64,000 bases of DNA from NCBI GenBank assembly GCA_038373885.1, contig JAWZYV010019980.1:682001-746000 (forward strand). The letters run 5' to 3'. A program made the translations under genes and the position numbers. Positions 10,229 to 20,713 of the stretch are shown in pieces. Source of the stretch: Cheiracanthium punctorium. Lineage: Eukaryota; Arthropoda; Arachnida; Araneae; Cheiracanthiidae. The notes beneath the pieces were generated by a model. The model was not told the origin of the DNA and did no database searches. It was given only the letters and a program-made list of their open reading frames with translations. The first letter of the stretch is position 1. Each line of letters begins with the position of its first letter.

Positions 10229-10995
10229 AGTATGCCTGGTAGAAGAAAACAAGCATTTTTCCAGCGCGTTTCGGTGTTCGATCGAGGAAGAATGGTGACA
10301 GATAGAGATTGCGTATTATCCTTAAGAGAAATCAGTTGTCATGTCGAACGAAACGAAGCAACTGTGAGATGCGGATCTGTAATCTCTGGATGCAGGAGAA
10401 CACGGCAGACCGACTGAGCCGATTTCACCTCTCGTCGCACCACTACACGTTACGAGAGGGATGTTGTGCGCATGGCAGTGATGAATAGCTCTTCCACATC
10501 ACGAACCATTTCATAACAAATTCGGTGTGTTGCGCAACTATCGGTGTCCGCACGTACTATTCGACGTCGTTTGCGGCAGAGTGGAATGTCCAAAAGACGT
10601 ACATTGCTGCGTTTACCGTAGAGTCAAAACCGCAGATGTCTGCGCCAGCAATGGTGTAATGAACGATGGATAAGGGCAACCAAATTGGACGACATGGTTT
10701 TTACTGACGAACCCACGATGGTCAGATCAGAGTGTGGAGACACCGTAATGATAGACTGCTGAACCCTTGCGTTATGCATCGTCATAATGGTCCTGCACTC
10801 GGTATTATGTCTTTAGGGGCTGGGGGGTATTGGATACCACTCCCGAACCCCCTCTAGCACGCATTTCAGGTACACTGACCAGCCAGCGCCATATTTCTGC
10901 GGTGTTGGGGCCTATTATCCTCCCCTACATTCAGCAATCAGAGTTTTTCAGCGGCCATATTCCAACAGGATAATGCGCGGCCACATGTGGCACGC
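10229..10995 (+). pseudogene. Tc1-type transposase pseudogene
   Basis: The frame opens MPGRRKQAFFQRVSVFDRGR and continues through a DRDC.LSLREI..HV.RNEATV helix-turn-helix of Tc1 type. After several frameshifts the catalytic landmarks are still readable: VFTDE (first catalytic Asp, near 10697-10711) and FQQDNARPH (second Asp, near 10960-10986). These are classical Tc1/mariner DDE motifs. The third acidic residue is lost with the 3' end. It cannot encode a functional enzyme. Confidence 0.85.
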
Positions 10996-11005
10996 ATGTG
11001 GCTTG

Positions 11006-11210
11006 TCTCCAAAAACTTCATCATTGAAACGAAAGAGAATTTTTAAACTGTCAATTTTAGTCTTGTGTTTTCTGTGAGAGATACATTAGTGTTAGACGAG
11101 CAGTGGTCGGTGAGTTCACTATTATTTTAGTACTTAATAAAAAGTGATTATTAACTGGTACATAAAGACAACATTTCCGACCCGACATTGCTTTGTGATT
11201 TAAAAAATTT
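11006..11210 (+). mobile_element. M3-family MITE fragment
   Basis: It is homologous to 55580-55765 of the complete M3 element. Shared landmarks are TGTCTCCAAAAA.TTCATC.ATGAAA, then GTGTTTTCTG.GA.AGATAC, GGTAGG/GGTCGG before a TTCACTATTATTT box, and AAGTGATTA. Terminal repeats are absent. It follows directly on the broken Tc1 element. Confidence 0.65.
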
Positions 11211-12629
11211 TGAAAGATATTTTTGAAAATTCACAAGAAATGAAAAAATAAAAAGTGTTATATTCGGAAAAGAACTATTACTGAACAACATAATAAACTA
11301 TTAAAATGATTACTATTGTTGGGTAAGTGTGCAGTCCTTTAAATATTTACTCAAAAACGAAAGTGTTCCCGTTCACTGTGGTATAATGTAATAGTTTGGA
11401 AAAATTAAAATGACTGATTACCTTTAAAATTAAATAGTAAAACGGAATATGAGGCAAAATACATGGTAATAATTTGGTTTTAGGTATAATCCCTTGTCAA
11501 AAATCTTGAAGCAGGTGTTTCTTTCTGCAAATTAACGAGCAAAGAAACGTACAATGACTAATCAATGCACTATCTAGTTATATTCGTATTACGTGTTTTT
11601 TTAACACTAACAATCTTAATAATAAAACGTCTCTTCGCTCCATTGTGCATTGTTAATGTAGTGCAAACTTCCTTTGTCGTGGGGAAAAATAACATTCATT
11701 AGACAATATAAGTCAATGAGCTTTTGCAACGAAGGCCTACACAGAATCAGCCTATACTAATGACTACGAATGACGTACTTAATTGTACATCTGGTGATGT
11801 CATTAAACGCTACGACTCTGCATACGCTATTTGTTTATAGCACAACTAACGTGTCATAAAAAAATACTAGTTATAATGAACCACCTACGTAATATTACGA
11901 ATCCTTCATTATTTTTACGCATAGAACAAGTAGAACTGTGCATCGAAGCATGGGTGCATGACCTGAGGCTATCTAATTATAGCACTGGGTATCTAATTTC
12001 AATCCTAAAATGGGATATTCGTCTCTAAAATTATATCCAGTATAAATTTACTTATTATTTTCTAATTTTCTTAAACCGCAACATTTTTTTTTCTCTTTTT
12101 TGCGTCTTCATCTCCTTAACTTTGCTTCAGCAAGACCACTCAAGCATACTTTTGTTTAGGCAGGGAAAATTGAAAACTAAGCCTACCGTGACCTAAGCAT
12201 CAGAAAACATCATTTTCACAAAAATAACGAACTGAACATGCTATTAACAAGACGGCTAAAATGGAAAGTTTAACTTGCCACTGTTTATTGACAGATTTTG
12301 TAAAAACACAGAAGGAATTTTGAGACAGGAAGTCGTTTATAAAAATAAAAATAAAAATCATCAAATACTAAATCAACACTGTTGGGTTTATTACGTCGAA
12401 ATCAAAATGTCAACGTACTTATAGACCAAGGGTTGAAATGCTTTATGTTTGAGAGCTAGGCGGAAAATGTTTTGAGATGCGAGAGAATGTAATTTTCAAA
12501 TTTTAAAAATTAAAACAAAATTTAGTCGGATGTAAACGAATTATTTATAATTGTAATAAACTTAAATATTCTGCTGCAGTTAAAATAAATAAATAAATAA
12601 ATAAATGAGAGTAAAAAGAAATATTTTTG
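11211..12629. other. AT-rich intergenic DNA
   Basis: No gene or transposon is recognised. A short (AAAT)n run lies at about 12584-12606. Confidence 0.5.
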
Positions 12630-12932
12630 TTAACCCTTTGAGGCGCAACCCTTTCCCAATTCTGAAAAAAGGGCAGCCTTTGCCATCGCTCGACTTAACT
12701 ACCAGCAAGATGGCGGACGATCGAAACGTTCATCGCGTGCCACAGATCTAGAGGCCCTTTTTGACGACAGCTGGCTGTGCGGCACAGCCAGCTGCGTTAA
12801 AAAAGGGTCTCTAGATCTGTGGCACGCGATGAACGTTTCGATCGTCCGCCATCTTGCTGGTAGTTAAGTCGAGCGGTGGCAACGGCTGCCCTTTTTTCAG
12901 AATTGGGAAAGGGTTGCTCCTCAAAGGGTTAA
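12630..12932. mobile_element. FB-TTAA MITE, copy 3 (symmetric short form)
   Basis: This 303-bp copy is essentially one palindrome. It has TTAA flanks and CCCTTTGAGGCGCAACCC at one end, mirrored at the other. Both arms (about 140 bp each) are nearly complementary and meet at GGCTGTGCGGCACAGCC. The unique left part of the long form is missing, so this is a separate symmetric derivative. A transcript would fold into a long hairpin. Confidence 0.93.
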
Positions 12933-14150
12933 AAAATAAACTTGTTGATACTGATCAAAGGAGTGTTTACATTTAACCCACAGACTTTCGTCCTATGGTG
13001 TAAATGGAAGCAAATAATTTTCATGCATTTCTAATGACTTTTTATCCAATAAATGGGATTCTGGCCACAGAAATCTTAGTTTGTAACACTTCCCAACAAT
13101 GTTGAAAAGTGTTTATGGTTCTAGTTTTTCTGCTTGTCCGTCCGTCCGTGCTGTAACTACCGATGAATATATGTAAATATACATCGATTACTACGAAATT
13201 TATGTACGTTATTCCTATGTACTGTATAATGCACCCTATTGAATATGATGTTTGTAGCATTTAAAGTTCTTTTACAGGAGCAACCAAAAAGTTCCTATAC
13301 ATTACGCTCTATCAGCCATTCTTTAAAGCGTATTTTAGAGATTTGGTTATTTCCAATAAAAAGGAAGATGTATGTTATTAAGGATTACAAAATAAAGCTA
13401 TCAAACAAAAATACTGTCTACATCATTTATAGTTCTTTTACATAAGCATTCAAAAGAGTTCAAATACATTACGGCCTATAGCAGTTTAGCGACAATTCAA
13501 TGAGTGTATAAATAATTATAACTGCTTTCTCTTCATTTAAAAGATATAAATAACATTTAAAACTCACCTGTAGGGTCTCAAAAAGTTTCATTATTAGTAA
13601 TATACCGCTGATTTTAAGTTACTAACAAATTCTATCTAAGTCTGAACGACGGTACATTGCCATATTTGGCACAAGAAAGACTTTTGCGTTGGAAAATGTT
13701 TTATAATCGATGCATTTACCATGATTTATCTTTCTTGTTGCAAGCTCAAAATAATGATTTTTTTTCTTTTGGTGTTGTTTCAAGATACATTGCATTTGTA
13801 CAAAAAAGAAAAAAATCCACCTTATTCTTTGTATAGTCATTGCAAGAAAAAAGTCGTCTTAGACTTGATAATAACCATCAAAATAATAAAGATCAAAATT
13901 TTGTTTCTATTTACTCCAACTGACCCTAAATCACAAACATTAGGGGGTGGGGTGGCAGAAAGTAATGCTGTTCTTTTTATGCCCATATTTCTCCTTGCGA
14001 AAACTCATGAAAAAAGCTAATAAAACAAAATTTAGCATGTACGTAGACATGCATCGGTACTATATTAGATGGCATTTTCATAACCTATGCTGATAGGAAA
14101 CTAAAATGCTTTTTTTTTTTTTTGTCAAAGAAAGAAAGAATATCCATAAA
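12933..14150. other. AT-rich intergenic DNA with a short direct repeat
   Basis: A segment of about 60 bp (TTCTTTTACA..AGCA..CAAAA, then ATACATTACG..CTAT) occurs at about 13266-13320 and again at about 13432-13490. A GTCC run (TCCGTCCGTCCG) lies near 13137-13148. No gene is seen. Confidence 0.5.
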
Positions 14151-14893
14151 ATTATTGCTGTAAAAGGATACATTCATAAACACCTAAAAATCAATTTCAG
14201 GACATTTTGAAATTCATCCTCCAAGGAAGATAAAAGGTGGTCATCCTCCCCTTTTATTAACATCCTCTTTGAAAAAAAAAGTTATCTATAAAATTATTGC
14301 TTTAAATGCTATAAATATGAGTCATATGCTTAGGCTTAGCATGCTTCTAATTAAAAAATTATCTGCTTTAATTCAATGTAAATAATTACATTTTCCGGTG
14401 CACGTAATATACGCAGTGTGTTACTTATTTTGATTTATTACGACTGAGGAAGAGTTTATTTTATAGACATAGCATCTCAGACACCAGCACTGCTTCATAA
14501 TCTTGTTTGATCAAACTGTCGTCCCGCAGTGGTCTGGGTGCTAAACTCCGTTTCCATAAGAACACGGCAAGTGGAGCAGCAACCGACTTGGCCAGTGCTC
14601 GGGAGGGTCATCTCCCTCTCGGCTCGTCCGCTGTGGAACCGTGTACGGTAATGGGAGCTGGTGCACGTAAAATCCGTCGTGGCTTCAATGTCCTCAAGTT
14701 GTTAAACGATACCTCTGAGGGTGCCGATTTCAGGTGGTGGTGGGTCCCTCATCTGGAATCGGTTCAAAATTAGGGACTAACAAGTAGAAGTCCAACCCCC
14801 TTGGAGGCACTGGCAACTCTCTTTCCATGGATAGTGTCGTCTATTCATGGACACGACAATAACAACGGTGGTCATCCTCCCGTTTAATAAACT
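14151..14893 (+). repeat. Tandem duplication of about 135 bp, second unit split by a retroposon
   Basis: TAT.CATAAAATTATTGCT occurs near 14151 and again near 14283. GGTGGTCATCCTCCC with a following TTTA.TAAAC occurs at 14236-14261 and at 14867-14892. The second unit is stretched by about 0.5 kb of inserted sequence. Alternatively the 14236/14867 pair is a long target duplication flanking a retroposon. Confidence 0.6.
14500..14866 (+). mobile_element. SINE-like retroposon (family R1), copy 1
   Basis: It shares several blocks with 15415-15665: GAGCTGGTG.RCGTAAAATC.GTCGTGGCT, CAATGTCCT, AATACCTCTGAGG/ATACCTCTGAGG and ATCTGGAATCGGTT.AAAATTAG. It ends in an ACAATAACAAC tail directly before the duplicated GGTGGTCATCCTCCC. 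An open frame across it (14507-14773) is incidental. A polymerase III promoter is not evident. Confidence 0.6.
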
Positions 14894-15076
14894 GTCATGA
14901 ATACGTGACTAGCAGTAGTATATCTTGCTTTAACATGACCTGAAGAAAAGCTAAGTTCAGTTTACAACCAGGTAAAGCCTCTCCACACTATATAATGAGC
15001 CTCCATTGTCTTGTCTTTTGGAGAAGATATGCTCGTGCCATGTCAACTGAACGCAACGCCGTCTGGGCCATCCAAA

Positions 15077-15101
15077 TTATTATTATTATTATTATTTACC
15101 C
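15077..15101 (+). repeat. (ATT)n microsatellite
   Basis: There are eight ATT units after a GCCGTCTGGGCCATCC block. Such a run may be the 3' tail of a non-LTR retroposon, but the element upstream was not identified. Confidence 0.8.
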
Positions 15102-15414
15102 ATCTGAGACTATAACAAGACACCACTTATCCTCCCAGTTAATGATATGTTACATCGACTATTCAAAGTCATATGTGAACATGCCGAATATATTGGCTAT
15201 TAACAGTACTGGCTTTTTTATTTCAGCGGGACACTTTTATTCCTCCTTTTTCACACATTTATTTTTTATTCCTGCCCAGATGGGGCAGATAATAAGTTTA
15301 CATATTAGTACACTTTTACTCACATTTATGCATTAATACACACACACGTAGAACTATCGTCAAATTAAGTGCCAAAAATAATATTTTTAATTGAATCCAA
15401 TGTGGCAATACCTC

Positions 15415-15665
15415 AAATACTTCCCTCTGGAATACCGAAAGTGAAGCAGCACCCGTTTGGACAGTGTTTTGGAGGGTAAACTGCTCTTTCGACCGAGTCT
15501 GCTGTGGCCCGTATACGCTAAAGAGAGCTGGTGTGCGTAAAATCTGTCGTGGCTCCAATGTCCTGCATGTTCAAACAATACCTCTGAGGAAGCCAATCAT
15601 GGGTGTTAGGTTTCTTATCTGGAATCGGTTAAAAATTAGTTGACTACCCTTACGGGGCAACGTTA
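15415..15665 (+). mobile_element. SINE-like retroposon (family R1), copy 2
   Basis: It is diverged from copy 1 at 14500-14866 but retains the ordered blocks GCTGGTGTGCGTAAAATC, GTGGCTCCAATGTCCT, CCTCTGAGG and ATCTGGAATCGGTT. The tail is replaced by GACTACCCTTACGGGGCAAC and a short unrelated GC-richer segment to about 15770. It has the same orientation as copy 1. Confidence 0.6.
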
Positions 15666-15834
15666 GGTTGCCTACTAGGCGCCCCCATATATAAATAACC
15701 AAAATCTCCAGCCCTCGTAGCGGTCAAGCCTACAAGAAAGCCGCTGACCCGGCCACCAGAAAGGAAAAGAAAATACCTCAAATATTTGGATAGACATTGC
15801 TAAACATTAGTATTATTGCAGTATTGCATCTTTT

Positions 15835-15925
15835 TCGAATGAAATAAGTTTAGATGAAGTGCCGAAAGTATTTATGATTTCACAAACGTACGAAGAAGTC
15901 ATGTGGTGTCCATATCAGATTTTTT
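15835..15925 (+). repeat. Dispersed repeat shared with 29533-29630
   Basis: Both places share ATGAAATAA.TTT..ATGAA.TGC, an ACGT box, GTCATGTG.TGTCCA and CAGATTTT.TTT in the same order and orientation. It is an unidentified old repeat. Confidence 0.55.
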
Positions 15926-16484
15926 TTTTTTTTAATGCACTGTACTGCATATGTATCTTATCCATATTCACACATTATGAACTCTTATTGACGAGCCTGT
16001 GTTCATGAAAGTTCTCAACACTCCGTTGTTTATTGCAATACGCATGCGCGACACTGAAATTTATATATATATAAAAAATGCCCTACTTCAAATTTAAAAT
16101 TCTTAGATTCTTAGATGTAAAGAAAACTCTCGAATTTTTTTAAAAGGAAATTTTTTTATTGTAGTTTGGTATGAAATAAAACTTTCTTCCGATGTTCCAA
16201 ATGTTATACAAGAGCAACAACGTCATACATTTTTGCAATTACCAAACAATGCGAGGTCGGCTTAGATTTTATCTCTACTGTTTAAATGAAAGGGAAAATG
16301 TATTACGACGACACGCTTATGTGTATTTTCTGTACCTTTCATCACTCAGGGGAATATTTATTTTGATTGAATTCATAGTAATAGCGGACAACCAGAGGAT
16401 GCGATGGTGGTGGTCCATCCGACTTAGTCATGTAATGGAGTTCAAGTGGGCACCTTTTTCTTTCATCTTTTTTCTAAGTACCTA

Positions 16485-17092
16485 CACTACTGGCCAAAAG
16501 TATTGCAAGTTTGCGAAATCTAACTTTTTTTCAAGAATAGGTTCTCAAAAATTGGGCAGAAAACTAGCCAGATTTAAATTCCACTGAAAATTGGTTGGCT
16601 TGTAATTGAAAGGAATATATCTTAAGATCATTCCAGAATAAAATGTAAGCTTAATAAAGCAATAATTAAAGTTTGACACCATTAAATACCTAATGAACTG
16701 TAGCAACTGTTGTAGATTTCATGCCTGAAACAGTGGCTTCTGTGATCAAAGCCAAAGGCTGCACAATATATTAAATGCTCTTTGATTGAATTGCACTATT
16801 GCACACATTTATTATATCCTTTGTGCACAGAACATGAAATTAATTCTTTATTTCATTTTTTTCCCGAAAACCAAAACACTACAGTTTCTAGTAGCTCGTA
16901 TATTTTTATACTGTATTTTAGAAATAATATAAATGTTTTTGTTCAATACCGTAATCATATCTTGCTATTAAAATAGTTCATTATATTAGCATTAAAAATA
17001 TCAGTTTAATTGAAAATATATTATTTTTAAGGGGTTTATTCATGAAAAATGTTAGCTTTCTCTCAAACTTGCAGTACTTTTGATCAGTAGTT
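16485..17092. mobile_element. Tc1-type MITE, 608 bp
   Basis: The terminal inverted repeat is .ACTACTG..CAAAAGTA and TGCAAGTTTG (left 16485, right ending 17092), flanked by TA on both sides. This is the well-known CACTACTGGCCAAAAGTATTG style of Tc1-like ends. The interior is AT-rich without a transposase. Confidence 0.85.
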
Positions 17093-17409
17093 TACTTTCT
17101 AAATCAGTGATGGCTACATATTTTTTTTTGGAGGTAATATCCCAAGGGGCTAATAAAAAAAAATATTTCACCTAAACAAAATATACATTAAAGCAGAACG
17201 TTATCTTAAAGCAATGTGAATTTTGTAGAGCTAGTATATTTAAAAAAAAAAAGATCATTCTACCTAAACAAAGTGAACACTAAAACAAAACATTATCCTT
17301 AAGCTATGCCTTTGGGAGGGAAGCTGAAGCTCCCAAGCCCCTACCCTGGATACAAGTTAAAGATGAATAACTTTAATTTTCTACAATTTCTATCGGCCAA
17401 AGTTTAAAA
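17093..17409. repeat. Short AT-rich stretch with a 40-bp direct repeat
   Basis: CACCTAAACAAA..ATACATTAAAGCA..ACGTTATC.TAAAGC at about 17167-17213 recurs at about 17261-17303 with scattered changes. Nothing else is recognised. Confidence 0.5.
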
Positions 17410-18170
17410 AAAATCCTTTTTAGATGACCAATTTTACGTATCTATTTTTCTTCGTACAAAATTCGGTATATGTGCGTGTAACTGCTTGCCTATAACGCCA
17501 CCGACATACAGACCCACATTCATTTCTTTTGTAAAAAGAGACGATAATTTCATTTATTAAACTTGTTCCCACACCCGTAATATCGCAAGGGTTCGTTTGA
17601 TATACGCGCCCCAAAATAGCCGTCAACTCGTGCTGAAGATTTCTCTTTTTGCTCCGCTTGCATCCACAGATGATAATGAGCAGCGTCGCTCCAATGACTG
17701 GCCTTTTAATTATGGGCCTTAATTCCCGCTTTGGCCCGTTCTTTGTTTGTATATCATTAACCCCTCCCTCCACCAACACACCACACTCTGTGGCCTAGCT
17801 GGCATCCCCCCCCCCTTTCTTATTTCTTGCCTTTTCCAATTCTTTGCGTATTTTCCTGTTTGCTGCCAGTCTTCCTTCCTTTTTTTTTCCCGGGCTGCGC
17901 TCGCGAGGGAGTGAATTGTGTTTGTTAAAAATGGCAACGGAGCGGAAAATTTTTCGATAAAAGATTGCAAATAATACTTCGGGAAACAACAGTCGATTGT
18001 TCGATGAAAAATTGCACCGGCGACGGTCGGTTTTCGAGAGGCTGAGAATTTGGTGCACAAAAAGAACTACGGGTAAAAGGAAGAGCAGAGGAGGCGTATT
18101 GGTGCAAAGAAAGTTTTAAAAGGTAATGCATCGCACGCATTGATTAAACGCTGCAACAAACTGGTTTCTG
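17410..18170. other. Transposon-poor, higher-complexity island
   Basis: GC is raised, no recognised repeat is present, and a TTTTAATTATGGGCCTTAATTCCC-like block lies near 17704-17728. Several overlapping minus-strand frames (17420-18140) occur in different frames, are lysine/arginine-rich and match nothing I know. It could be non-coding regulatory DNA or an exon-adjacent region. Confidence 0.3.
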
Positions 18171-18612
18171 TGACCGGAGATCGAACAAGTTGCTATGGAG
18201 TTTAGAAGAAGTTAAAAAAAAAGAGACAAAAAAGTTGATACTTGAGTGTCATTCTTCATTGCATCTGGATTCCTCTCTTTATGGGAATTTAAAAGAAAAA
18301 GAAGTTACTGTCTGGCAGACTGTCTTTTTTCAGATTTAATGTAAGCCTCAGTAATAAAAGTGTTTTCTTTCTTTTTTCCCCTGCCCCTCCTACTGGAACA
18401 GTGTTCTCTTTTCTGCAAAGTATACCAAAACAAATTTTAAATAAAATTCATAATAATAATTTGAAAAATCGACCACAGATACATTTTATTACGAATATAA
18501 AGTTATACAGAATTATTAAGAATTCAAAGATCAATTTCATTGGCAGAACAAGGGGAGGGTGCTAATTTTTTTTTAATTATTTTTCTTTCCTTTTTTTCAT
18601 TCTTTTTTTCTT
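18171..18612. other. AT-rich intergenic DNA
   Basis: Nothing is recognised beyond polypyrimidine runs. Confidence 0.5.
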
Positions 18613-19001
18613 TTAACCCTTTAACGCGCAGTGTTCCCGCTCTGGGAACACCCAACTCTGACGTTTTGACTGTTGCCAGTCACGAGGAATAGATTTGATA
18701 TCTATAAAAATAGTTGCGGGTGACATGGCTCCACGAGAATCCTTTACTTTTTAGCACGTCATTTCCCGTAAAAAATGGTCACGATTATTTTTAACAGCAT
18801 CGACATCTTCTGAAAAATGGAAGAATGCGATAACAGCTGGATAGATTGCCCAATGCTGAAAAAAGGGCAGCCGTTGCCATCAGTCGACTTAACTACCAGC
18901 AAGATGGCGGACGATCGAAACGTTCATCGCGTGCCACAGATCTAGAGACTCTTTTTTTGATGCAGCTGGCTGTGCCGCACAGCCAGCTGTCCAGCTGTCG
19001 T
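18613..19001 (+). mobile_element. FB-TTAA MITE, copy 4 (truncated just past apex)
   Basis: The left end is intact (TTAA, subfamily A terminus, hairpin, unique region, left arm with CAAGATGGCGG). The sequence then reaches the apex, repeats a CCAGCTGTC unit, and ends at about 19001. The right arm and right terminus are gone. Confidence 0.93.
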
Positions 19002-19498
19002 AATATATTAATGATTTTTGGAAAAAGTTTGGTAAAAATTCTTAATTTAGATTATTTTTTTAATAACGAAGATTTACATGCTGACTTCATGTGACCTGAT
19101 GGGAATGACCTTGGTAACTTTGTTAGGGTCCAGGCAGCACACAACAGGTTCTCTGAATAATAATAAGAGTTTAGAGAACATTAGTAGTGAGCAGTGGTGA
19201 GTAATACTTTATCGGAATGAGGTACAGAAATGTAGTGAGCAATACCTTTGGTAATTGATGCATAGGAAAAGAAAGCTATAGTTTTAATCCATGAAAGTTT
19301 TGTATGTAATAATGAGTACAGGAAATTGCGTGTAACGAATATTGTTTTAAATGGTATTTATATAGTAAAATAAAACACAAGTTTTGATGATTCAACAGCA
19401 GCTCCACATTTTACTCACAAATTTTTGTATCTGTTAATGAGAATAGTACACTGCGTGCAACGAATATTGTTTTAAATGATTATTTATATACTGATGTA
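19002..19498 (+). repeat. AT-rich DNA with decayed tandem repeat
   Basis: A GCGTG.AACGAATATTGTTTTAAATG block occurs at about 19328 and about 19452. A third, weaker copy lies at about 20826. The Tc1/mariner element at 19499-20713 landed between the second and third copies. Confidence 0.6.
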
Positions 19499-20713
19499 GA
19501 GAAGGCAGTTCGCACTTTATAGAAACGATTTTGTAATTTATTTTCTCGTTTGTATTTTGAGATAAAACTTTGAAAATTTACATAATTTTCGAGGTTACGT
19601 AACTTCCGAAGAGAAGTATTCGTATCCACAAATTATAAAGCAAAGTAAAAATCATGGTTATTGCATTTAAAAAAGGCATTTATAATGTATTAAATTTGAA
19701 GCAAAAAAGTCTAGATAAAAATAAAAGTGAAAACTTGACCACAAAATCTCATCCTAAGACTGTTCGAACGCAGGCAACTATCAAGAAAGTGAAATCTCTG
19801 ATTCTAAAAGAAAATCCGCCCACTCAAAGATTCATAGCATCGAAACTAGGAATGTCTTCCGGCACTGTAAGTAAAATCATACAAAAAGATTTAAATAAAA
19901 GATGTTTAAACCTAAGGTTCATCTTGTTTTGCCAAAACATATTGCTGAAAGAAACACAAATTGTAGAAAATTACTTCAAAACCACCTAGCTGCTGAAAAA
20001 TGGAAATTTGTGCAAACAATCCATGAGGTATGGGTATATTTAAGTTACTGTAATAAAAGAAAATCAATTTTCTATTGCTCAACTGACTGGAATGACTCTA
20101 CGAAATGGTTTCGTCAATGTACAGAAAAGTTCCTAAAGGGATGATTCATGGTAGTTGCAGGATTTTATTACAACGGCAAATTAAACATTAAAACGTCTCA
20201 AGTTAAGACATAATTAATTCTCTCTTCTATCAGAAGAATATTTTAGAACCAATTTTTGAAGAAGAAATTTTAGTCTTATATGGAGCTTCATTTGGACAAA
20301 TCCTCTAGTCACACGTCTAAGTCAACTGCCTATTATTTAGTAAGAATCGGAAACAGGAATAAAGAGTATCCCATTTGATGAAATACCTGTAAAATCACCT
20401 GACAGATCTCCAATCGACTTTTTTGCTTTCGGTTTATTAAAACGAACCTTAAGAAAATGGCATCCAAGAACACTGAACGAACTTTGGAAAACAGTTCATG
20501 AGGAATGGAGTAAAATTGACATGAAAATGACAATACTCAGAAAAGATTTACTTTCGTAGAAAATTCGAGTTAGAGCTATTGTCAAGAATCATACCTATTG
20601 AAACTTATAATCGATGATCAGATATTAGATAGAAGCAAATCGCCACAAAAAATACGGCATAGATAAAACTTAACTATCAAAATCGTTTCCATAAAGTGGG
20701 AACGACCTTCTGC
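19499..20713 (+). mobile_element. Tc1/mariner transposon, near full length, inactive
   Basis: The inverted ends share GTTCGCACTTTATAGAAACG at left (about 19508-19530) and the complement of GTTCCCACTTTATGGAAACG at right (about 20680-20705). The length of 1.2 kb is normal for the superfamily. A single transposase gene fills the interior on the plus strand. The right flank does not preserve a clear TA. Confidence 0.8.
19654..20600 (+). pseudogene. Tc1/mariner transposase pseudogene
   Basis: It starts at the ATG at 19654. A helix-turn-helix region (RTQATIKKVKSLI...TQRFIASKLGMSSGTVSKII) runs to about 19895. A one-base shift then moves the frame to MFKPKVHLVLPKHIAERNTN at 19902. The first catalytic Asp motif is altered: TIHEVWVYL has His where an Asp is expected. 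DKSSSHTSKS at about 20294 carries the second Asp, and PDRSPIDFFAFGLLK at about 20398 carries the third (Asp-type, as in DDxD mariners). Stops lie near 20142 and 20558. The enzyme is dead. Confidence 0.88.

Larger units (their letters stand above)
9643..10995 (+). mobile_element. Tc1-like transposon, 5' part, decayed
   Basis: The element starts TA-CACTGCTGGCCA, a Tc1-type terminus. A short leader is interrupted by FB-TTAA copy 2, and then comes the transposase pseudogene. The leader has a single TTAA (GCAAATGA-TTAA-CCATTCAG) into which the MITE inserted. The 3' end and right terminal repeat are missing. The sequence passes into a fragment of the M3 family near 11006. Confidence 0.75.

Noticed and set aside
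14507..14773. 88-codon frame that looks protein-like
   Set aside because: It lies across a dispersed SINE-like retroposon whose other copy (15415) is not open.
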